Positions 18,824-29,225 are shown, counted from the first letter of the stretch. The stretch: DNA of 64,000 nt from Albidovulum sp. (GCA_028823855.1 JAPPFL010000052.1:21846-85845); one strand, 5' to 3'. The notes: a model not told the origin generated them from the letters alone. Program-made: numbers and translations.

Positions 18824-19734
18824 GCCCAGAAGTTGATCCGGAGAGAGTTCAGCTAATCGAAGCCGTTAGCGGCGAAACCGTCTATCTGATGTATGTCGAG
18901 GTCTGGGATGGGCTATATGCTCCAATCGGCCTTCGAAAACCGGAAGGTAGCGGACCCTTTCCGGTAGTGTTGCTGGCTGCCGGCAACGGCGGCGGGGGAA
19001 TGGCGTGGGTGCGCAACGCGGTGCGGAACCGTGGCTACATAATGGATCGCCTGGTCGAGGCGGGAATGGCTTGCGCCTGGCTACGCTATCGGACCGAAGT
19101 GGAACTCGGATACAATGATGGCGGAAGGCTAGTGCGCGATTCGCGCCAGGGCATGGAGATGTTCAACCGCGCGCCTCTCGAGTACGAGGATGAAATCGCG
19201 ATCGCCGACTATTTCAAGACATTGCCTTGGGTCGACGGGGCGAGAATGGGATTGATCGGGATGAGTCACGGCGGAGAGATGGCATTGAAAATCGCGTCCG
19301 AATACCATGGATTCGCCGCCGCGGTCGCAAGCGAGCCGGCGGCTCACGAATTCTTGGCTCTTGCTACGGACGATTCGGTATTTGTCAATGAGCAGACCAA
19401 TCTTCGAAACATTGAAAACATGCAGATGGCGGAGGTCGCCAAAGTCCGGGGCCGCGTAGACGAGGAAATCGCCCGCGCTCGAATCGACTCGATTCAGACG
19501 CCTTTTCTGATCATGGGCAGAGACGAAGACCACCTGCAGGGGGTTTTTCGAACAACATTCGACCTACTGGCCGAAGCATCGAAGGATGTAGAATGGGTTA
19601 GCTACGATCATGAATTTCACGGCTACGTCTTTCCCGTTCGCGGCGGGGACGGCGAGTACGAGCTCAACGACGTTCAGGTTAAAGCTATCGACCATGTCGT
19701 CGGCTGGCTTGGAAAGCGACTGCGCGCTCGCTAG
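18820..19734 (+). CDS. Alpha/beta hydrolase, dienelactone-hydrolase/peptidase S9-like
   Basis: Cytoplasmic alpha/beta-hydrolase of 304 residues with no signal peptide. The nucleophile elbow is GMSHGG (Ser 149). The likely acid is Asp in GRDEDH near 232-237 and the likely His is in YDHEFHGYVFPV near 263-274. The N-terminal half has an oxyanion-region glycine cluster, AAGNGGGG (53-60). The fold and elbow suggest an esterase, acyl-peptide or dienelactone-type hydrolase; the substrate is not identifiable. It overlaps the second ATPase gene by four bases and closes the operon, so it probably acts on whatever the importer brings in. Confidence 0.85.
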   Translation: MSPEVDPERVQLIEAVSGETVYLMYVEVWDGLYAPIGLRKPEGSGPFPVVLLAAGNGGGGMAWVRNAVRNRGYIMDRLVEAGMACAWLRYRTEVELGYNDGGRLVRDSRQGMEMFNRAPLEYEDEIAIADYFKTLPWVDGARMGLIGMSHGGEMALKIASEYHGFAAAVASEPAAHEFLALATDDSVFVNEQTNLRNIENMQMAEVAKVRGRVDEEIARARIDSIQTPFLIMGRDEDHLQGVFRTTFDLLAEASKDVEWVSYDHEFHGYVFPVRGGDGEYELNDVQVKAIDHVVGWLGKRLRAR

Positions 19735-20504
19735 CTGGGAAAAGTCAAGTACTTGGCAGGAATCGCTGACTCGATTCAGGTTGGCCGCTCCGTGGTTCAG
19801 AAAACCAGGTAGGCTTGAGGTTCTCGCCGATGGACGTCGAACGGACGGCGCCAAATTGCGAAGCGACAATCAAAGTGACAACGACGCCGGTACCGATTCG
19901 CTAACTGCTAATGCGGGCGGAACCAGATTAGGCCTTGTTCTTTGGAGTCGCAGGATTGGAAAATTTGAGCATTCACGTTGAATTGCAGCAAATTCTCAAC
20001 GGTATCAGCGTATCGCCAACACTAACTTGCTGATCGGAATTCGCGTGTCCTTCTTGGCAGCCGCACAATTCCAGATTGCTTCCGGCCGGAAATTCGCCGA
20101 TCGCGACATTGGCGATTAGGATTAGAGGCTGGATTTCAATCCCGCAGTGAAGGAACTCTTGTACCCGCCAATTTGAACAGCGCTGATCGTTCGACAAACG
20201 CACCTCCGCCAGCTCGAGGCCGGCCTGCTCGTCCGTATCCGCTACTCAATTCCTAATTTGCAATATCCGAAAATGATACGAGATTGACACCCATGAAATT
20301 TGGCCTGGTCAAGCGGTATTTAATTTGGCAACCGATCGATCGTCGGGCTTCCTACGCGTTAGGCACTGAGGCGGTTCACACGCTTTCCATTCTCCGAACG
20401 CGGTATCCGCCAAAGGACCGGTATGAAGGAGTTCGACTTCTTGTCGCACCCGCGTCCAACAAGCGTCGAACAGTGCCCTTAAGGTTTCGCTTGGGAGAAG
20501 CCGT
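19735..20504. other. Spacer between convergent hydrolase and ugp operon
   Basis: About 770 bases where two convergent operons end. No gene is recognised; short frames here look like chance. No strong terminator was found. Confidence 0.35.
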
Positions 20505-21521
20505 TTATCCGGAAGCTGCGTCGATTCGCTTGCCTTCAGCGTTGAAAAAGAGCGTATCGCTTTCATTCCAGTCGAGACAAAAGCTTGTGCCTTCCGGAGG
20601 AATGGCAGCGGAAGCGTCCTGGCGAACGGTAACTAAACTACCGCCAGCAACGCGCAGATGAACCAGCGTATCGGCGCCGAGCGGTTCCGTGGATGTGACC
20701 CAAGCCTCAAGTCGCCCCTTGGCGGAAAGCCTAATATGTTCCGGACGAATGCCAATCGTTCCTCCTGCCGGGCCAGCGGCAAACTGCGAAGCGTCTAGGA
20801 AATTCGTGGGAGGCGAACCGATGAATCCGGCGACAAAAACCGTCTGCGGATTGGCGTAAACATCCAAGGGTTTTCCAATTTGATCCGCAAAGCCGTTATT
20901 CATGACCACCATTCGATCTGCCAGCGTCATGGCTTCAACCTGGTCGTGCGTAACGTACAGTGAAGTCACGCCCAAATCCCTTTGCAGAGCCTTTATTTCG
21001 AGGCGCATTTGAACTCGCAGCTTGGCATCCAAATTGGACAAGGGTTCATCGAAAAGGAATACAGAAGGCTTTCGAACGATGGCTCTGCCCATCGCGACTC
21101 TTTGTCGCTGTCCGCCGGACAGTTCTCGCGGCTTGCGCTTCAAAAATTCCTCGAGTTGCAGAAGTCGAGCGGTATTGGATACGCGCTCGTTGATTTCGAT
21201 ATGCGGAACCTTGGCAATTTTGAGTCCGTAGGCCATGTTGTCGAAAACTGACATGTGAGGGTAGAGCGCGTAGTTTTGAAAAACCATCGCGATATCGCGG
21301 TCCATTGGCTCGTCGTCATTCACGCTCCTTCCGGAAATCCTGACGATGCCGCTAGTTACCGTCTCTAGCCCGGCGACCATTCGGAGAAGAGTCGACTTTC
21401 CGCAGCCCGAAGGCCCGACGATCACAATGAACTCGCCTTCTTCGATGTCGACGCTCACGCCGTGAATTACTTCATTCTGTCCAAAGGATTTTTTCAGGTT
21501 TTCAAGCGCGACAGTCGCCAT
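20505..21521 (-). CDS. ugpC: ABC transporter ATPase, UgpC/MalK type
   Basis: ATPase of a carbohydrate/glycerol-phosphate importer, 338 residues. It shows Walker [10 protein letters not shown] at 37-45, Q-loop [10 protein letters not shown], signature [10 protein letters not shown], Walker [17 protein letters not shown] and H-loop [17 protein letters not shown]-terminal TOBE/OB-fold regulatory domain follows ([13 protein letters not shown] onward), as in MalK and UgpC. The start ATG abuts the stop of the upstream permease (stop at 21522). It is the last gene of a minus-strand run DeoR-HAD-UgpB-UgpA-UgpE-UgpC. UgpC assignment over other CUT1 ATPases rests on the neighbouring binding protein. 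Confidence 0.88.
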   Translation of the reverse strand: MATVALENLKKSFGQNEVIHGVSVDIEEGEFIVIVGPSGCGKSTLLRMVAGLETVTSGIVRISGRSVNDDEPMDRDIAMVFQNYALYPHMSVFDNMAYGLKIAKVPHIEINERVSNTARLLQLEEFLKRKPRELSGGQRQRVAMGRAIVRKPSVFLFDEPLSNLDAKLRVQMRLEIKALQRDLGVTSLYVTHDQVEAMTLADRMVVMNNGFADQIGKPLDVYANPQTVFVAGFIGSPPTNFLDASQFAAGPAGGTIGIRPEHIRLSAKGRLEAWVTSTEPLGADTLVHLRVAGGSLVTVRQDASAAIPPEGTSFCLDWNESDTLFFNAEGKRIDAASG

Positions 21522-22379
21522 TTACTTCTCGCTTTCGATAAGTCCGCGAATGAAAAGCTTTTGCATGCCGATTACGACAATCACCGGAGGTACCATTGCC
21601 AGAATGGAGGTAGCCATGATAACGGGCCAATTTGCAATTTCGTCACCCGATGGAAACATTTGTTTGAGGCCCATGACAATCGTGTTCATGTCGGGATCGG
21701 TAGTGATTAGAAGCGGCCAAAGATACTGGTTCCAACCGTAAATGAAAAGAATCACGAACAATGCGGCGATATTGGTCCTGCTCATCGGCAGCAAAATGTC
21801 TACAAAAAACCGCATCGGTTTCGCGCCGTCCACCCTTGCCGCTTCCGCCAACTCGTCGGGAACCGTGAGAAAAAATTGACGAAAAAGAAATGTAGCGGTT
21901 GCCGATGCGACAAGCGGCAGGATTAGTCCAGAATAGCTGTTCAGCATTTTCAGGTTCGCCGCAACTTCAAAGGTCGGGACGATTCGAACCTCCACTGGAA
22001 GCATGAGCGTCAAGAAAATTAGCCAGAAAAACAGTTTTCGACCGGGAAACCGAAAATAGACGATTGCGAAGGCGCTGAGCAGGGAAATCAAAATTTTTCC
22101 CACGGCGATACCGATGGCCATCACGCCGGAATTGAAAAGCATTCTAGCTACCGGAGCATTAATCCCTGAAGTCAATGCGAGCGAATAGTTGTCAAAAAAC
22201 TCGTTGCAGGGAAGCAGGGGCATTGGAGGCTGCACAATCTCCCGATGTGCAACCGTGGAGGCAACAAATGCCAACCAGATCGGAAAGAAAATGAACAAAA
22301 TTCCGACAACGAGGCCCAAATGAGTCAGCCAGAGTCCTGACCCCCGCCTTTCAACCATGCCGCTTCCGTTATTCATCAA
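21522..22379 (-). CDS. ugpE: ABC transporter permease, UgpE type
   Basis: CUT1-family inner-membrane permease, 285 residues with six hydrophobic segments. The EAA docking loop [25 protein letters not shown] (about residues 180-204) is typical of the MalG/UgpE partner. [11 protein letters not shown] after the first helix and the C-terminal RGLIESEK match UgpE-like proteins. Its first codons overlap the last codons of ugpA by four bases, and its stop touches ugpC. It would form the heterodimeric channel with UgpA for sn-glycerol-3-phosphate or glycerophosphodiesters, if the binding protein has been assigned correctly. Confidence 0.88.
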   Translation of the reverse strand: MMNNGSGMVERRGSGLWLTHLGLVVGILFIFFPIWLAFVASTVAHREIVQPPMPLLPCNEFFDNYSLALTSGINAPVARMLFNSGVMAIGIAVGKILISLLSAFAIVYFRFPGRKLFFWLIFLTLMLPVEVRIVPTFEVAANLKMLNSYSGLILPLVASATATFLFRQFFLTVPDELAEAARVDGAKPMRFFVDILLPMSRTNIAALFVILFIYGWNQYLWPLLITTDPDMNTIVMGLKQMFPSGDEIANWPVIMATSILAMVPPVIVVIGMQKLFIRGLIESEK

Positions 22380-23257
22380 TAGTGCACTCTGCGTTCGATA
22401 AATTTGAACTGTATTACTGTTAGGATTGAAACAACGGCCAGAAGGATGACGGATTGCGCCGCGGACGATCCAAGGTCCTGACCGACGAATCCGTCAGAGT
22501 AGACCTTGTAAACGAGAATCGTAGTCGCCTGCTGCGGCCCCCCGCTGGTTATCGTGTGGATCACTCCAAAAGTTTCGAAAAATGAATAGATGATATTGAC
22601 GACAAGAAGGAAAAAGGTAGTCGGGCTTAGCAGCGGAAAGACGATTGTACGAAATCGCGTCCAGAACCGTGCGCCATCAATGGCGGCGGCCTCAATAACT
22701 GATTTCGGAATTGCCTGGAGTCCGGCGATAAAGAACAGAAAGTTGTAACTAATCCGTCCCCAGGAACTGGCTATCACTACCAACGCCATAGCCTCTTGCT
22801 CATTTAGAACATGATTCCAATCATAGCCGAGAATCCCAAGATACCAGGTAATGACTCCTACTCGCGTATTGAACATGAAGAGCCAAAGGACTCCCGCTAC
22901 TGCCGGCGCAACGGCGTACGGCCAAATAAGCAGTGTACGATACGAGCCCGATCCCTTGATCAATCGGTCGGCGAGAACGGCAAGGTAGAGCGCCACACCC
23001 ATGGAAACGACGGTTACGAGAATTGAAAATATCGCCGTCGTAATGAATGAGCCGCGATAAAATCGATCCGCAAAAAGGAATTCAAAATTGCCTAGGCCAA
23101 CCCATTGCATGGAAAGCCCGAAGGGATCGGGAATATACAGGGACTGCCAGATCGCTTGCCCGGCAGGATAGAAAAAGAAGACTGCAGTTATGATGATTTG
23201 CGGCAGAACGAGCGCAGTCGGTAGCCATATCCCTCGAAAACTTACGCGCTTTTCCAT
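22376..23257 (-). CDS. ugpA: ABC transporter permease, UgpA type
   Basis: CUT1 permease of 293 residues, MalF/UgpA partner. It begins [21 protein letters not shown], with helix 1 containing [21 protein letters not shown], a motif typical of UgpA (FFxWPAxxAlxqSl). The EAA loop is [31 protein letters not shown] near 178-208, and [20 protein letters not shown] is the conserved region that follows in this family. It overlaps ugpE by four bases. A 610-base gap separates it from ugpB, longer than usual inside such an operon, so it may have its own promoter. Confidence 0.88.
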   Translation of the reverse strand: MEKRVSFRGIWLPTALVLPQIIITAVFFFYPAGQAIWQSLYIPDPFGLSMQWVGLGNFEFLFADRFYRGSFITTAIFSILVTVVSMGVALYLAVLADRLIKGSGSYRTLLIWPYAVAPAVAGVLWLFMFNTRVGVITWYLGILGYDWNHVLNEQEAMALVVIASSWGRISYNFLFFIAGLQAIPKSVIEAAAIDGARFWTRFRTIVFPLLSPTTFFLLVVNIIYSFFETFGVIHTITSGGPQQATTILVYKVYSDGFVGQDLGSSAAQSVILLAVVSILTVIQFKFIERRVHY

Positions 23258-23866
23258 CAGCCGCCCTAGGTCCTAAACCAACATAAGATATTCAATTTCA
23301 TAGCCTGCGCAAATCCTCTAAGTGCAAACCCGCTGCGCTTTGCATGCCTCTCGCCAAAACCGACCCCGACAGGCTTTTCCTGTAAATCAACCGTCCAAGT
23401 TTCAGCCGGGACATTTGGCCTGCTCCAGCATAAATCCGGGACTTTATTCCTGTTAGGTTTGGCATTGCGACCGATTCGGATTCAATTGACGTCTTGCAGG
23501 CTACAAAGGCCCTGTTCGCAGTGAGTTAGCTCCATGAAGTGCATGCCTGTTCTCTTTAACCGAAGGCGACGATTCGAAAATTGGCAACGTCGGCAGATGG
23601 TCGCGTCGGCGCCATTTGTTAACTTCAACTGAAAATTAAACTTCGGCATTTGGTTCCTAGTTCGGATACGATCGCCCGACGCGCCGAGAATTGCCGTTTT
23701 TTCAAGCGATTTCGGCATTCCAGAAAACCGAAACACCTATTTCCGGGGCGCCATGCGCCAGTAACTGTCCATGCGACTAGTAGCGGCGCGTTTCGACCGA
23801 ATTCAAGTCCTCCGAGGATCGCGCCGAACCCTGTGGCGACGCGATCCCCAATCGCATTACCCTTCT
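23258..23866. other. Long gap inside the ugp gene set
   Basis: About 610 bases between ugpB and ugpA. No gene is recognised. It may hold an internal promoter or an RNA processing site; no clear stem with a U-run was found. Confidence 0.35.
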
Positions 23867-25177
23867 TTATCTTGTCGCTGCTTCAAAGCGACGCAATAGG
23901 GCGTTTCCTCGTTCCACGGCACTGTCCAATGCGGCTTGAGCGGACTTGTCGCCCGACCATACCGCCTCGAGTTCCTCATCGATAATTCCCCGAATCTGGT
24001 CAAAGGATCCCAAACGCAAGCCCTTTGAATTGGCCGTCGGTTCTTTGGCGGTCATTTGAATTACTGCAATGTCGGTGCCCGGATTGGCTTCATAAAACCC
24101 CATCATCCTGGTATTTTCGCCGGCTTCGGAAGTGATCGGCAGATAGCCGGTGTCTTGGTGCCATTTGGATTGGATATCGACCGAAGAGAGGAAATTTAAG
24201 AACGCTGCTACGCCCGAATATTCCGCTTCTTCATGCCCTGCCATCACCCACAAGGACGCTCCGCCGATGATCGTGTTCTGGGGCTCGCTCACCAGGGACT
24301 CCCAATATGGAAGATGGCCAACTCCGAAATCGAATTCGGCTGCTGAACTAATGCCCGCGTAGCCTGCCGAAGACTCTGTAAACAGAGCGCAGTCGCCCGC
24401 ACGGAAATTCGCCCCGCCTTCGTTGCGCCGGCCAGCATAGATGAATTTGCCGTCCTGCACCCATTCGCCAATGGCGCCTATATGCGCAACTTGCGCCGGT
24501 CTATTGAACACAAGCTCGGTATCCGTGCCGCCGAATCCGTTGTCCTTCGTTGCAAACGGCGTATCGTGGTAAGCCGAGAAGTTCTCAAGGTGGATCCAGC
24601 TCTGCCATGCTGTCGTCATTGGGCATTCGACTTCGGCTGCCTTTAGCTGATCAAGCACGGCTCCTACCTTCTCCCAAGTCGAAAGATCGGTGTCCGGATC
24701 GATTCCGGAGCTTCGCAGCAGGTCTCGGTTGACCCAGAGTACCGGCGTCGAAGAATTGAACGGCAATGATAGCATATTGCCGTCGGGCGACGTGTAGTAC
24801 CCCTTCACCGCACCGATATATTTCGCCTGATCGAAATCAACGCCGGCATCCGCCATCACTTCGTATACTGGCCTGATTGCGCCTTTCGCCGCCATCATTG
24901 TCGCAGTGCCAACTTCGAACACCATAAGAATATGGGGCTGCTCTCCGGCGCGGAATGCCGCGATCCCAGCGTTCAGAGTCTCGGAATAATTCCCCTTGTG
25001 GAAGGCGTTGACGACAAATCCGGTTTGACTCGCGTTGAATGCTTCAACTTGCTCGTTGACCAATTCTCCTAGGCGCCCGGTGAATGCGTGCCAATAATTT
25101 ATCTCCGTTGCTGCCGAAGACGCACTCGCCGTCCCCAATACGGCCGCGACGGCCAAGCACGATATTGAATGTTTCAT
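23867..25177 (-). CDS. ugpB: Glycerol-3-phosphate-type ABC binding protein
   Basis: Periplasmic binding protein (SBP_bac_1), 436 residues from the ATG at 25177, which follows an excellent AAAGGAGG site. An in-frame ATG at 25207 is less likely. The signal peptide is about 1-22 (ISCLAVAAVLGTASASSAA). The mature protein starts TEINYWHAFTGRLGELVNEQVEAFN, the UgpB signature. Other UgpB-like landmarks are YKGNYSETLNAGIAAFRAGEQPHILMVFEVGTATMM (here with HKGNYSE), LPFNSSTPVLWVNRD and TGYLPIT near the C-terminus. UgpB binds sn-glycerol-3-phosphate or glycerophosphocholine. The neighbouring HAD phosphatase and DeoR-type regulator fit glycerol-phosphate use. Confidence 0.9.
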   Translation of the reverse strand: MKHSISCLAVAAVLGTASASSAATEINYWHAFTGRLGELVNEQVEAFNASQTGFVVNAFHKGNYSETLNAGIAAFRAGEQPHILMVFEVGTATMMAAKGAIRPVYEVMADAGVDFDQAKYIGAVKGYYTSPDGNMLSLPFNSSTPVLWVNRDLLRSSGIDPDTDLSTWEKVGAVLDQLKAAEVECPMTTAWQSWIHLENFSAYHDTPFATKDNGFGGTDTELVFNRPAQVAHIGAIGEWVQDGKFIYAGRRNEGGANFRAGDCALFTESSAGYAGISSAAEFDFGVGHLPYWESLVSEPQNTIIGGASLWVMAGHEEAEYSGVAAFLNFLSSVDIQSKWHQDTGYLPITSEAGENTRMMGFYEANPGTDIAVIQMTAKEPTANSKGLRLGSFDQIRGIIDEELEAVWSGDKSAQAALDSAVERGNALLRRFEAATR

Positions 25178-25252
25178 TTTAGCCTCCTTTGCTGGTTGGA
25201 CATTCAATCGATTTGCATTCGGATTGCCGACATCTTGCTAGCGTTTTCGCTT

Positions 25253-26158
25253 TCAAGGTCGATCAACCAGAAAATCAGGGGTTATACCGACTCGAAGCGC
25301 CGCTTCCCCTGCATCCCATCCTTCGAGAACTCCGAATCCGGCAACAAGCGCGGACGCGATGCCCACTGACTGGGCTCCTAGCACATCAGTGTGCAAGCTA
25401 TCGCCAACCATCACTACCTTGGATTTCGAGATATCGGGTCCGAGCCTTTCAAAGGCTCGTTCAAAGATGTTGCGAAACGGCTTGCCAAAAAACATCGGTG
25501 AAATTCCGGTGCGGTCGGCCAACCGGTGAGCAAAATGCCCCGGTTCGGCGGAAAAGCCGTTTTCTCTCGGCGCAACTATGTCTGGATTGGCAACGAGAAC
25601 GGGACGCGGATTGCATAACAGGGAGTCTTCAAGCATTGATTGGCGATGAATCGTCCAAGTGCCGCTTTCGACCAGCATAAATCCGTCGACGCTATCGAAA
25701 TCGCATTGCCGGTCTCCAAGGAGAGTGAGACTCTGGTTGTCGAGATCGCCAAATCGCGTGTTCGGTGTCGCCATGACACCCCAATGAAGGCCTTTTTCCT
25801 GGCGCAGCGAATCTGCCATCGTTGCGCGGCTGTTCACGATCTCGGACTTTTCAAAGGAAAATCCAAGCCGGCGAAATTTTTCCAAAGTCTCGCATTCCTG
25901 CATGCTCGCGGCATTTGAAACGACGAGGATGCGCTTGCCTCTCGATTTAAGCGAAGCAACGCGGTCCGCGGTTCCTGGTATAGCCTTTTCGCCGACATTC
26001 AGAACTCCGAATGCGTCGAGTAGAAAGACGTCGAACTTATCCGCCAGGTCGGCTAGGGTCGAAACCCGCTCGATGGCATTGCGATTTAGCGAGGCCGGCG
26101 GCAATCTGTGCCGCACGGCTTCGTAGGCGGAAAACGCCTCGTCCACCGTCAGGGACAT
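25253..26158 (-). CDS. HAD-superfamily phosphatase, NagD/TIGR01459-like
   Basis: HAD subfamily IIA hydrolase, about 301 residues. Motif I is FLLDAFGVL (nucleophile Asp 48); the second Asp of the usual DxD is Phe, a replacement by an aromatic residue that is also seen in the TIGR01459 group. Motif II is VVSNAA, the lysine motif is FGKPFRNIFE, and motif III is MVGDSLHTDVLGA. The frame is open upstream to 26269 and overlaps the DeoR gene, but GAAGG seven bases ahead of the ATG at 26158 and the poor quality of the extra 37 residues favour the shorter form; ATG 26224, right after the DeoR stop, is an alternative. Placed between the regulator and ugpB, it may dephosphorylate imported glycerol phosphate (inference). 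Confidence 0.85.
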   Translation of the reverse strand: MSLTVDEAFSAYEAVRHRLPPASLNRNAIERVSTLADLADKFDVFLLDAFGVLNVGEKAIPGTADRVASLKSRGKRILVVSNAASMQECETLEKFRRLGFSFEKSEIVNSRATMADSLRQEKGLHWGVMATPNTRFGDLDNQSLTLLGDRQCDFDSVDGFMLVESGTWTIHRQSMLEDSLLCNPRPVLVANPDIVAPRENGFSAEPGHFAHRLADRTGISPMFFGKPFRNIFERAFERLGPDISKSKVVMVGDSLHTDVLGAQSVGIASALVAGFGVLEGWDAGEAALRVGITPDFLVDRP

Positions 26159-26225
26159 CAAATGGCCTTCATTTGCGAACAGCGCGTGGTCCTCGCCGTT
26201 CCGATCCACAGCCCTTCGCATCATT

Positions 26226-27020
26226 TCAACTTGCCAGAAGCAATTCGACATGCGCCGACTTAAGCGCATTTGCTAGTTTGGAACGAGGCTCTCGATCGGC
26301 TACGATTGAATCAAACCTCTTCAGTTTACCGACCCGGGAAAGTCCTTTCCGTTCAAATTTTTCGGAATCGATCAATAGATGCGACTGCTCGCTGCGGCTC
26401 AGCATTGTCCTTTTTATCGCGGCAAACCCTCTTACGCATTCCGAAGGTCCCTCGGTCGAGAGACCGGATGCGCCGATCATGCAGCGGTCGACATTGAATC
26501 TTTTCAGGTATTTAACTGTGTCGTCGCCGACCAGCGCCGACTCGGCAGGCAGATACTCGCCGGGGCAAAGCAATACCTTTGTCGCGCCGTGCCCAAGCGT
26601 TATGGCCACTGGAACCGAATTGGTTATCACGGTGCAACGGGTGCCGAAATAAGCCAAAGATCGAGCCATCTGGATTGTAGTAGAACCAGAATCGATCATG
26701 ACGGTTTCTCCGTCGCGCACTAGCTTGGCTGCAGAGCGTCCTATTCGCTCACGCTCGACAATACGAGCGGTGGAACGTTCGTCGAGACTGGGAAAACGAC
26801 CTTGCACCGGTGCAGAGGCTCCGCCGTGAGCACGGCAAATCAGGCCGTCTTCGCTAAGATTGTCGAAATCTCGCCTAATCGTCTCGGTGGAAACACCAAA
26901 CCTATCCGCAAGAGTGCTGATTCTCACATGCGGATGCAGCTTCAATTCAAGCTGGATTTGCTGCCTACGCTCCGATTTCTTCAGGCGCGTTTGACCGTAC
27001 GGAGCAGCGATTCGAATCAT
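26226..27020 (-). CDS. DeoR/GlpR-family transcriptional regulator
   Basis: 264-residue DeoR-type repressor: an N-terminal winged helix (about 17-72; RISTLADRFGVSTETIRRDFDNLSEDG is the family recognition helix) and a C-terminal sugar-phosphate sensor domain with GRSAAKLVRDGETVMIDSGSTT, ALVGDDTVKYLKRFNVDRCMIGASGLS and LLIDSEKFERKGL. The sensor resembles GlpR proteins, which respond to glycerol-3-phosphate. It is first in the run that continues with the HAD phosphatase and Ugp importer, so it most likely represses that operon and its own expression. The effector is inferred from context. Confidence 0.88.
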   Translation of the reverse strand: MIRIAAPYGQTRLKKSERRQQIQLELKLHPHVRISTLADRFGVSTETIRRDFDNLSEDGLICRAHGGASAPVQGRFPSLDERSTARIVERERIGRSAAKLVRDGETVMIDSGSTTIQMARSLAYFGTRCTVITNSVPVAITLGHGATKVLLCPGEYLPAESALVGDDTVKYLKRFNVDRCMIGASGLSTEGPSECVRGFAAIKRTMLSRSEQSHLLIDSEKFERKGLSRVGKLKRFDSIVADREPRSKLANALKSAHVELLLAS

Positions 27021-28187
27021 CTGTTCAGATTCTTAAAAAATTCCTGCCAATTGCATTAATGGGCTTTCACAAATATTGCAAAAAATATGTTGAAAAAACC
27101 ACAAAAATTAGCAAATAAATTGGAATAGTTAACTCTACGCTTTTCTTAGGTTTCTGGGTTCGTCTATGAGAATTTACCGTTTCGGAGCGGGTCAAATGCC
27201 TTTGCACAGACTTCGGCATTCCCGTCGAGCCGGTACGATTCACCAAATGCATAAATTCGCGCCGAATTAATCGGTCGGGACAAGAACTAGATGGTAGGGT
27301 CGGCTGGCTTCGTCCTAGAGTGGATTGGGGCAACCAGCCAGTGCCATTTGTAGCGCTGGCCGAATTCGCTTCTAACGAAAAATGACTTTCCCGTTCCAAA
27401 TCCCGAAGCTTCGATCGCTCCGCTTGGGACACAAGCGACCAGTTGCAGAATTAGGGATTGTAGCTGAAGCGGCAGCCCGCGAGCTCACGGGTCGCAGTTC
27501 AGTGGTCCGCGATTATCACCGTTCCCAGAGCAGTCGAGGAATCATGGCATTGAATGCCTTCGAAAATAAATTCTTCCGCCTCGCCTAGTAGCGAATTGAC
27601 AACATCCGTCGAGAAGCCGGACTCGCGTCGGGACTCAGCGAGCCTCTTCTATTGCTCAAAGTCAATTCTCATTCCCCTGGAAAACCATGGCTGGGCAATT
27701 TAGCAGACCAAGAGCCCGGTCGATGATGAAAATTCAATTTGACGAGCTGCGACGGTCGAGGACAATTTATCAAGCGCTGCCGAACTTGATCGGCAATGCC
27801 CCTGACGCGAATAGGCCGAGCGAATCGCATCGCTGACCCACAAGTTTTCCGTGGCGAATCGCGGCAACCGTCCAACACGGCCAAAATCGAGATCGGGATT
27901 CCGTCGAGGAATTTCGGCGATCGGGGAATTGCGAGACGGTTAGCCAAAAAGGGAGAAGGCTTCCGAAAACCGCGACCAATCGTTTCAGCGGCATAAGATT
28001 TTTTGAACGTCCTGTAGGCTCGGAACATTGACGCTGCATCTTTCGATTAGACTTGAATGAAGCGCTTGCCCAAATCAATTCTTAACGAGACGGAGTCGCT
28101 CTCCGCAACGGATTGGCATCTACGTTTCCAAGTAGCGGAGCGGCATCGATTTGGGGCCGGTCTTCACTGCTATAGGAAATGGAACAT
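27021..28187. other. About 1.17 kb without a supportable gene
   Basis: Upstream of the DeoR-ugp run and downstream of the amidohydrolase gene. The first 100 bases (about 27030-27125) are markedly AT-rich and are the likely promoter region of the minus-strand operon; TTGCAA and TAATGC with a 17-base spacing read on the minus strand near 27085-27055 are a weak -35/-10 match. The rest holds only unconvincing short frames. Confidence 0.4.
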
Positions 28188-29225
28188 TCAGATTTTAAGC
28201 AGCGACTCGGCGTTCCTGGAAAATATCGCTTCCTTCGTTTCATCGTCGATGTCGATGGTCCTAAGCCAGTCGGCCCCGTGCTTGTTGTCCGCGTATGGCC
28301 AATCGACGGCGAAAAGGATCCGACCGGGAGCAAGCGTGTCCAGGCAGCATCGAAGGGCTGCATCCGAGAAAAAACCGCTTGTCGTCACCCAGAAGTTTTT
28401 GCGAAACACGTCCGAAAAACCCGTTGGAACATTTCCCTGCCGGTCGAGAGCCTCATCTATCCTCGGCAAGAGAAACGGAATGGCCTCCCCTAAATGTCCG
28501 AGCAGAATCTTGAGTTCGGGATGCTTCTTGAAAATGCCGCTTAAGACAAGCCTTACCGCTTGCGTTCCCGCCTCAACGCCGAAGCCCCATGCGGCCCGAA
28601 TAAAGTCCGGTTGAATTTGATCATAGGGAGCATAATAGCGCTCGACAACGGAGCGGTCGGGAAGCGCGGGATGGAGGTAAATGGGGACCGAAAGAGATTC
28701 TGCCTGGGCGAAAATTGGCCAAAAACTGGCATCGTCGACAAATTTGCCGCGGCTTAATCCGTGAATCATCGCGCCTTTCAAACCTAGTTCCTCTACGGAC
28801 CGCTTCAATTCATCCGCTGCTGCGAGCGGATGCATTGTGGGGATCATCGCAAATCCTCGAAATCGGTCGGGTTGCTCCGATACGATTCCGGCAAGCGCAT
28901 CGTTTACGCTTCGGCAGGCTGAAACCGCGACATCTTCGGAAAGACGCTGGCTGCCCGGAGACTGATGCGATAGCACTTGCATATCGATCCCGGCGGCGTC
29001 CATTTCGCGGATTCTAATCTCCGCGTAGTCGTAAAGCCGTTTCAATAGTCGCGGAGGTTGATGCGCCGCGCCACCAAAATGATCCGAAAGGGAAGGGTGC
29101 ATGAAATGCTCTTCGACCGCGATTACTTTTCTTGCCGCGCCATAACCAAAGTTCCCGACGCGCGAAGATTCTCCAGCCGCTGCGGCCTCGCCGTCCGATA
29201 AATTGGTCAATGCAATTGCTCCCAT
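28188..29225 (-). CDS. Amidohydrolase-2 family protein (resorcylate decarboxylase-like)
   Basis: TIM-barrel metal-dependent hydrolase/decarboxylase of about 345 residues. KVIAVEEHFMHPS (ExH metal motif near residues 38-40) starts the domain; later come LSHQSPGSQ, GFAMIPTMHPLAAADELKR, LKGAMIHGLSRGKFVDDASFWPIF, the metal His in PIYLHPALP, ILLGHLGEAIPFLLPR and the terminal FAVDWPY. This pattern matches gamma-resorcylate or 5-carboxyvanillate decarboxylase relatives, so an aromatic acid decarboxylase is plausible but unproven. The open frame extends 211 codons further upstream, but those residues look non-coding. The ATG at 29225 is the best methionine start although it lacks a good ribosome site. 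Confidence 0.8.
   Translation of the reverse strand: MGAIALTNLSDGEAAAAGESSRVGNFGYGAARKVIAVEEHFMHPSLSDHFGGAAHQPPRLLKRLYDYAEIRIREMDAAGIDMQVLSHQSPGSQRLSEDVAVSACRSVNDALAGIVSEQPDRFRGFAMIPTMHPLAAADELKRSVEELGLKGAMIHGLSRGKFVDDASFWPIFAQAESLSVPIYLHPALPDRSVVERYYAPYDQIQPDFIRAAWGFGVEAGTQAVRLVLSGIFKKHPELKILLGHLGEAIPFLLPRIDEALDRQGNVPTGFSDVFRKNFWVTTSGFFSDAALRCCLDTLAPGRILFAVDWPYADNKHGADWLRTIDIDDETKEAIFSRNAESLLKI

Noticed and set aside
27067..27432. 121-codon minus-strand frame ending in a hydrophobic helix
   Set aside because: The C-terminal hydrophobic residues come from an AT-rich promoter-like stretch; the remainder is not protein-like and no ribosome site fits.
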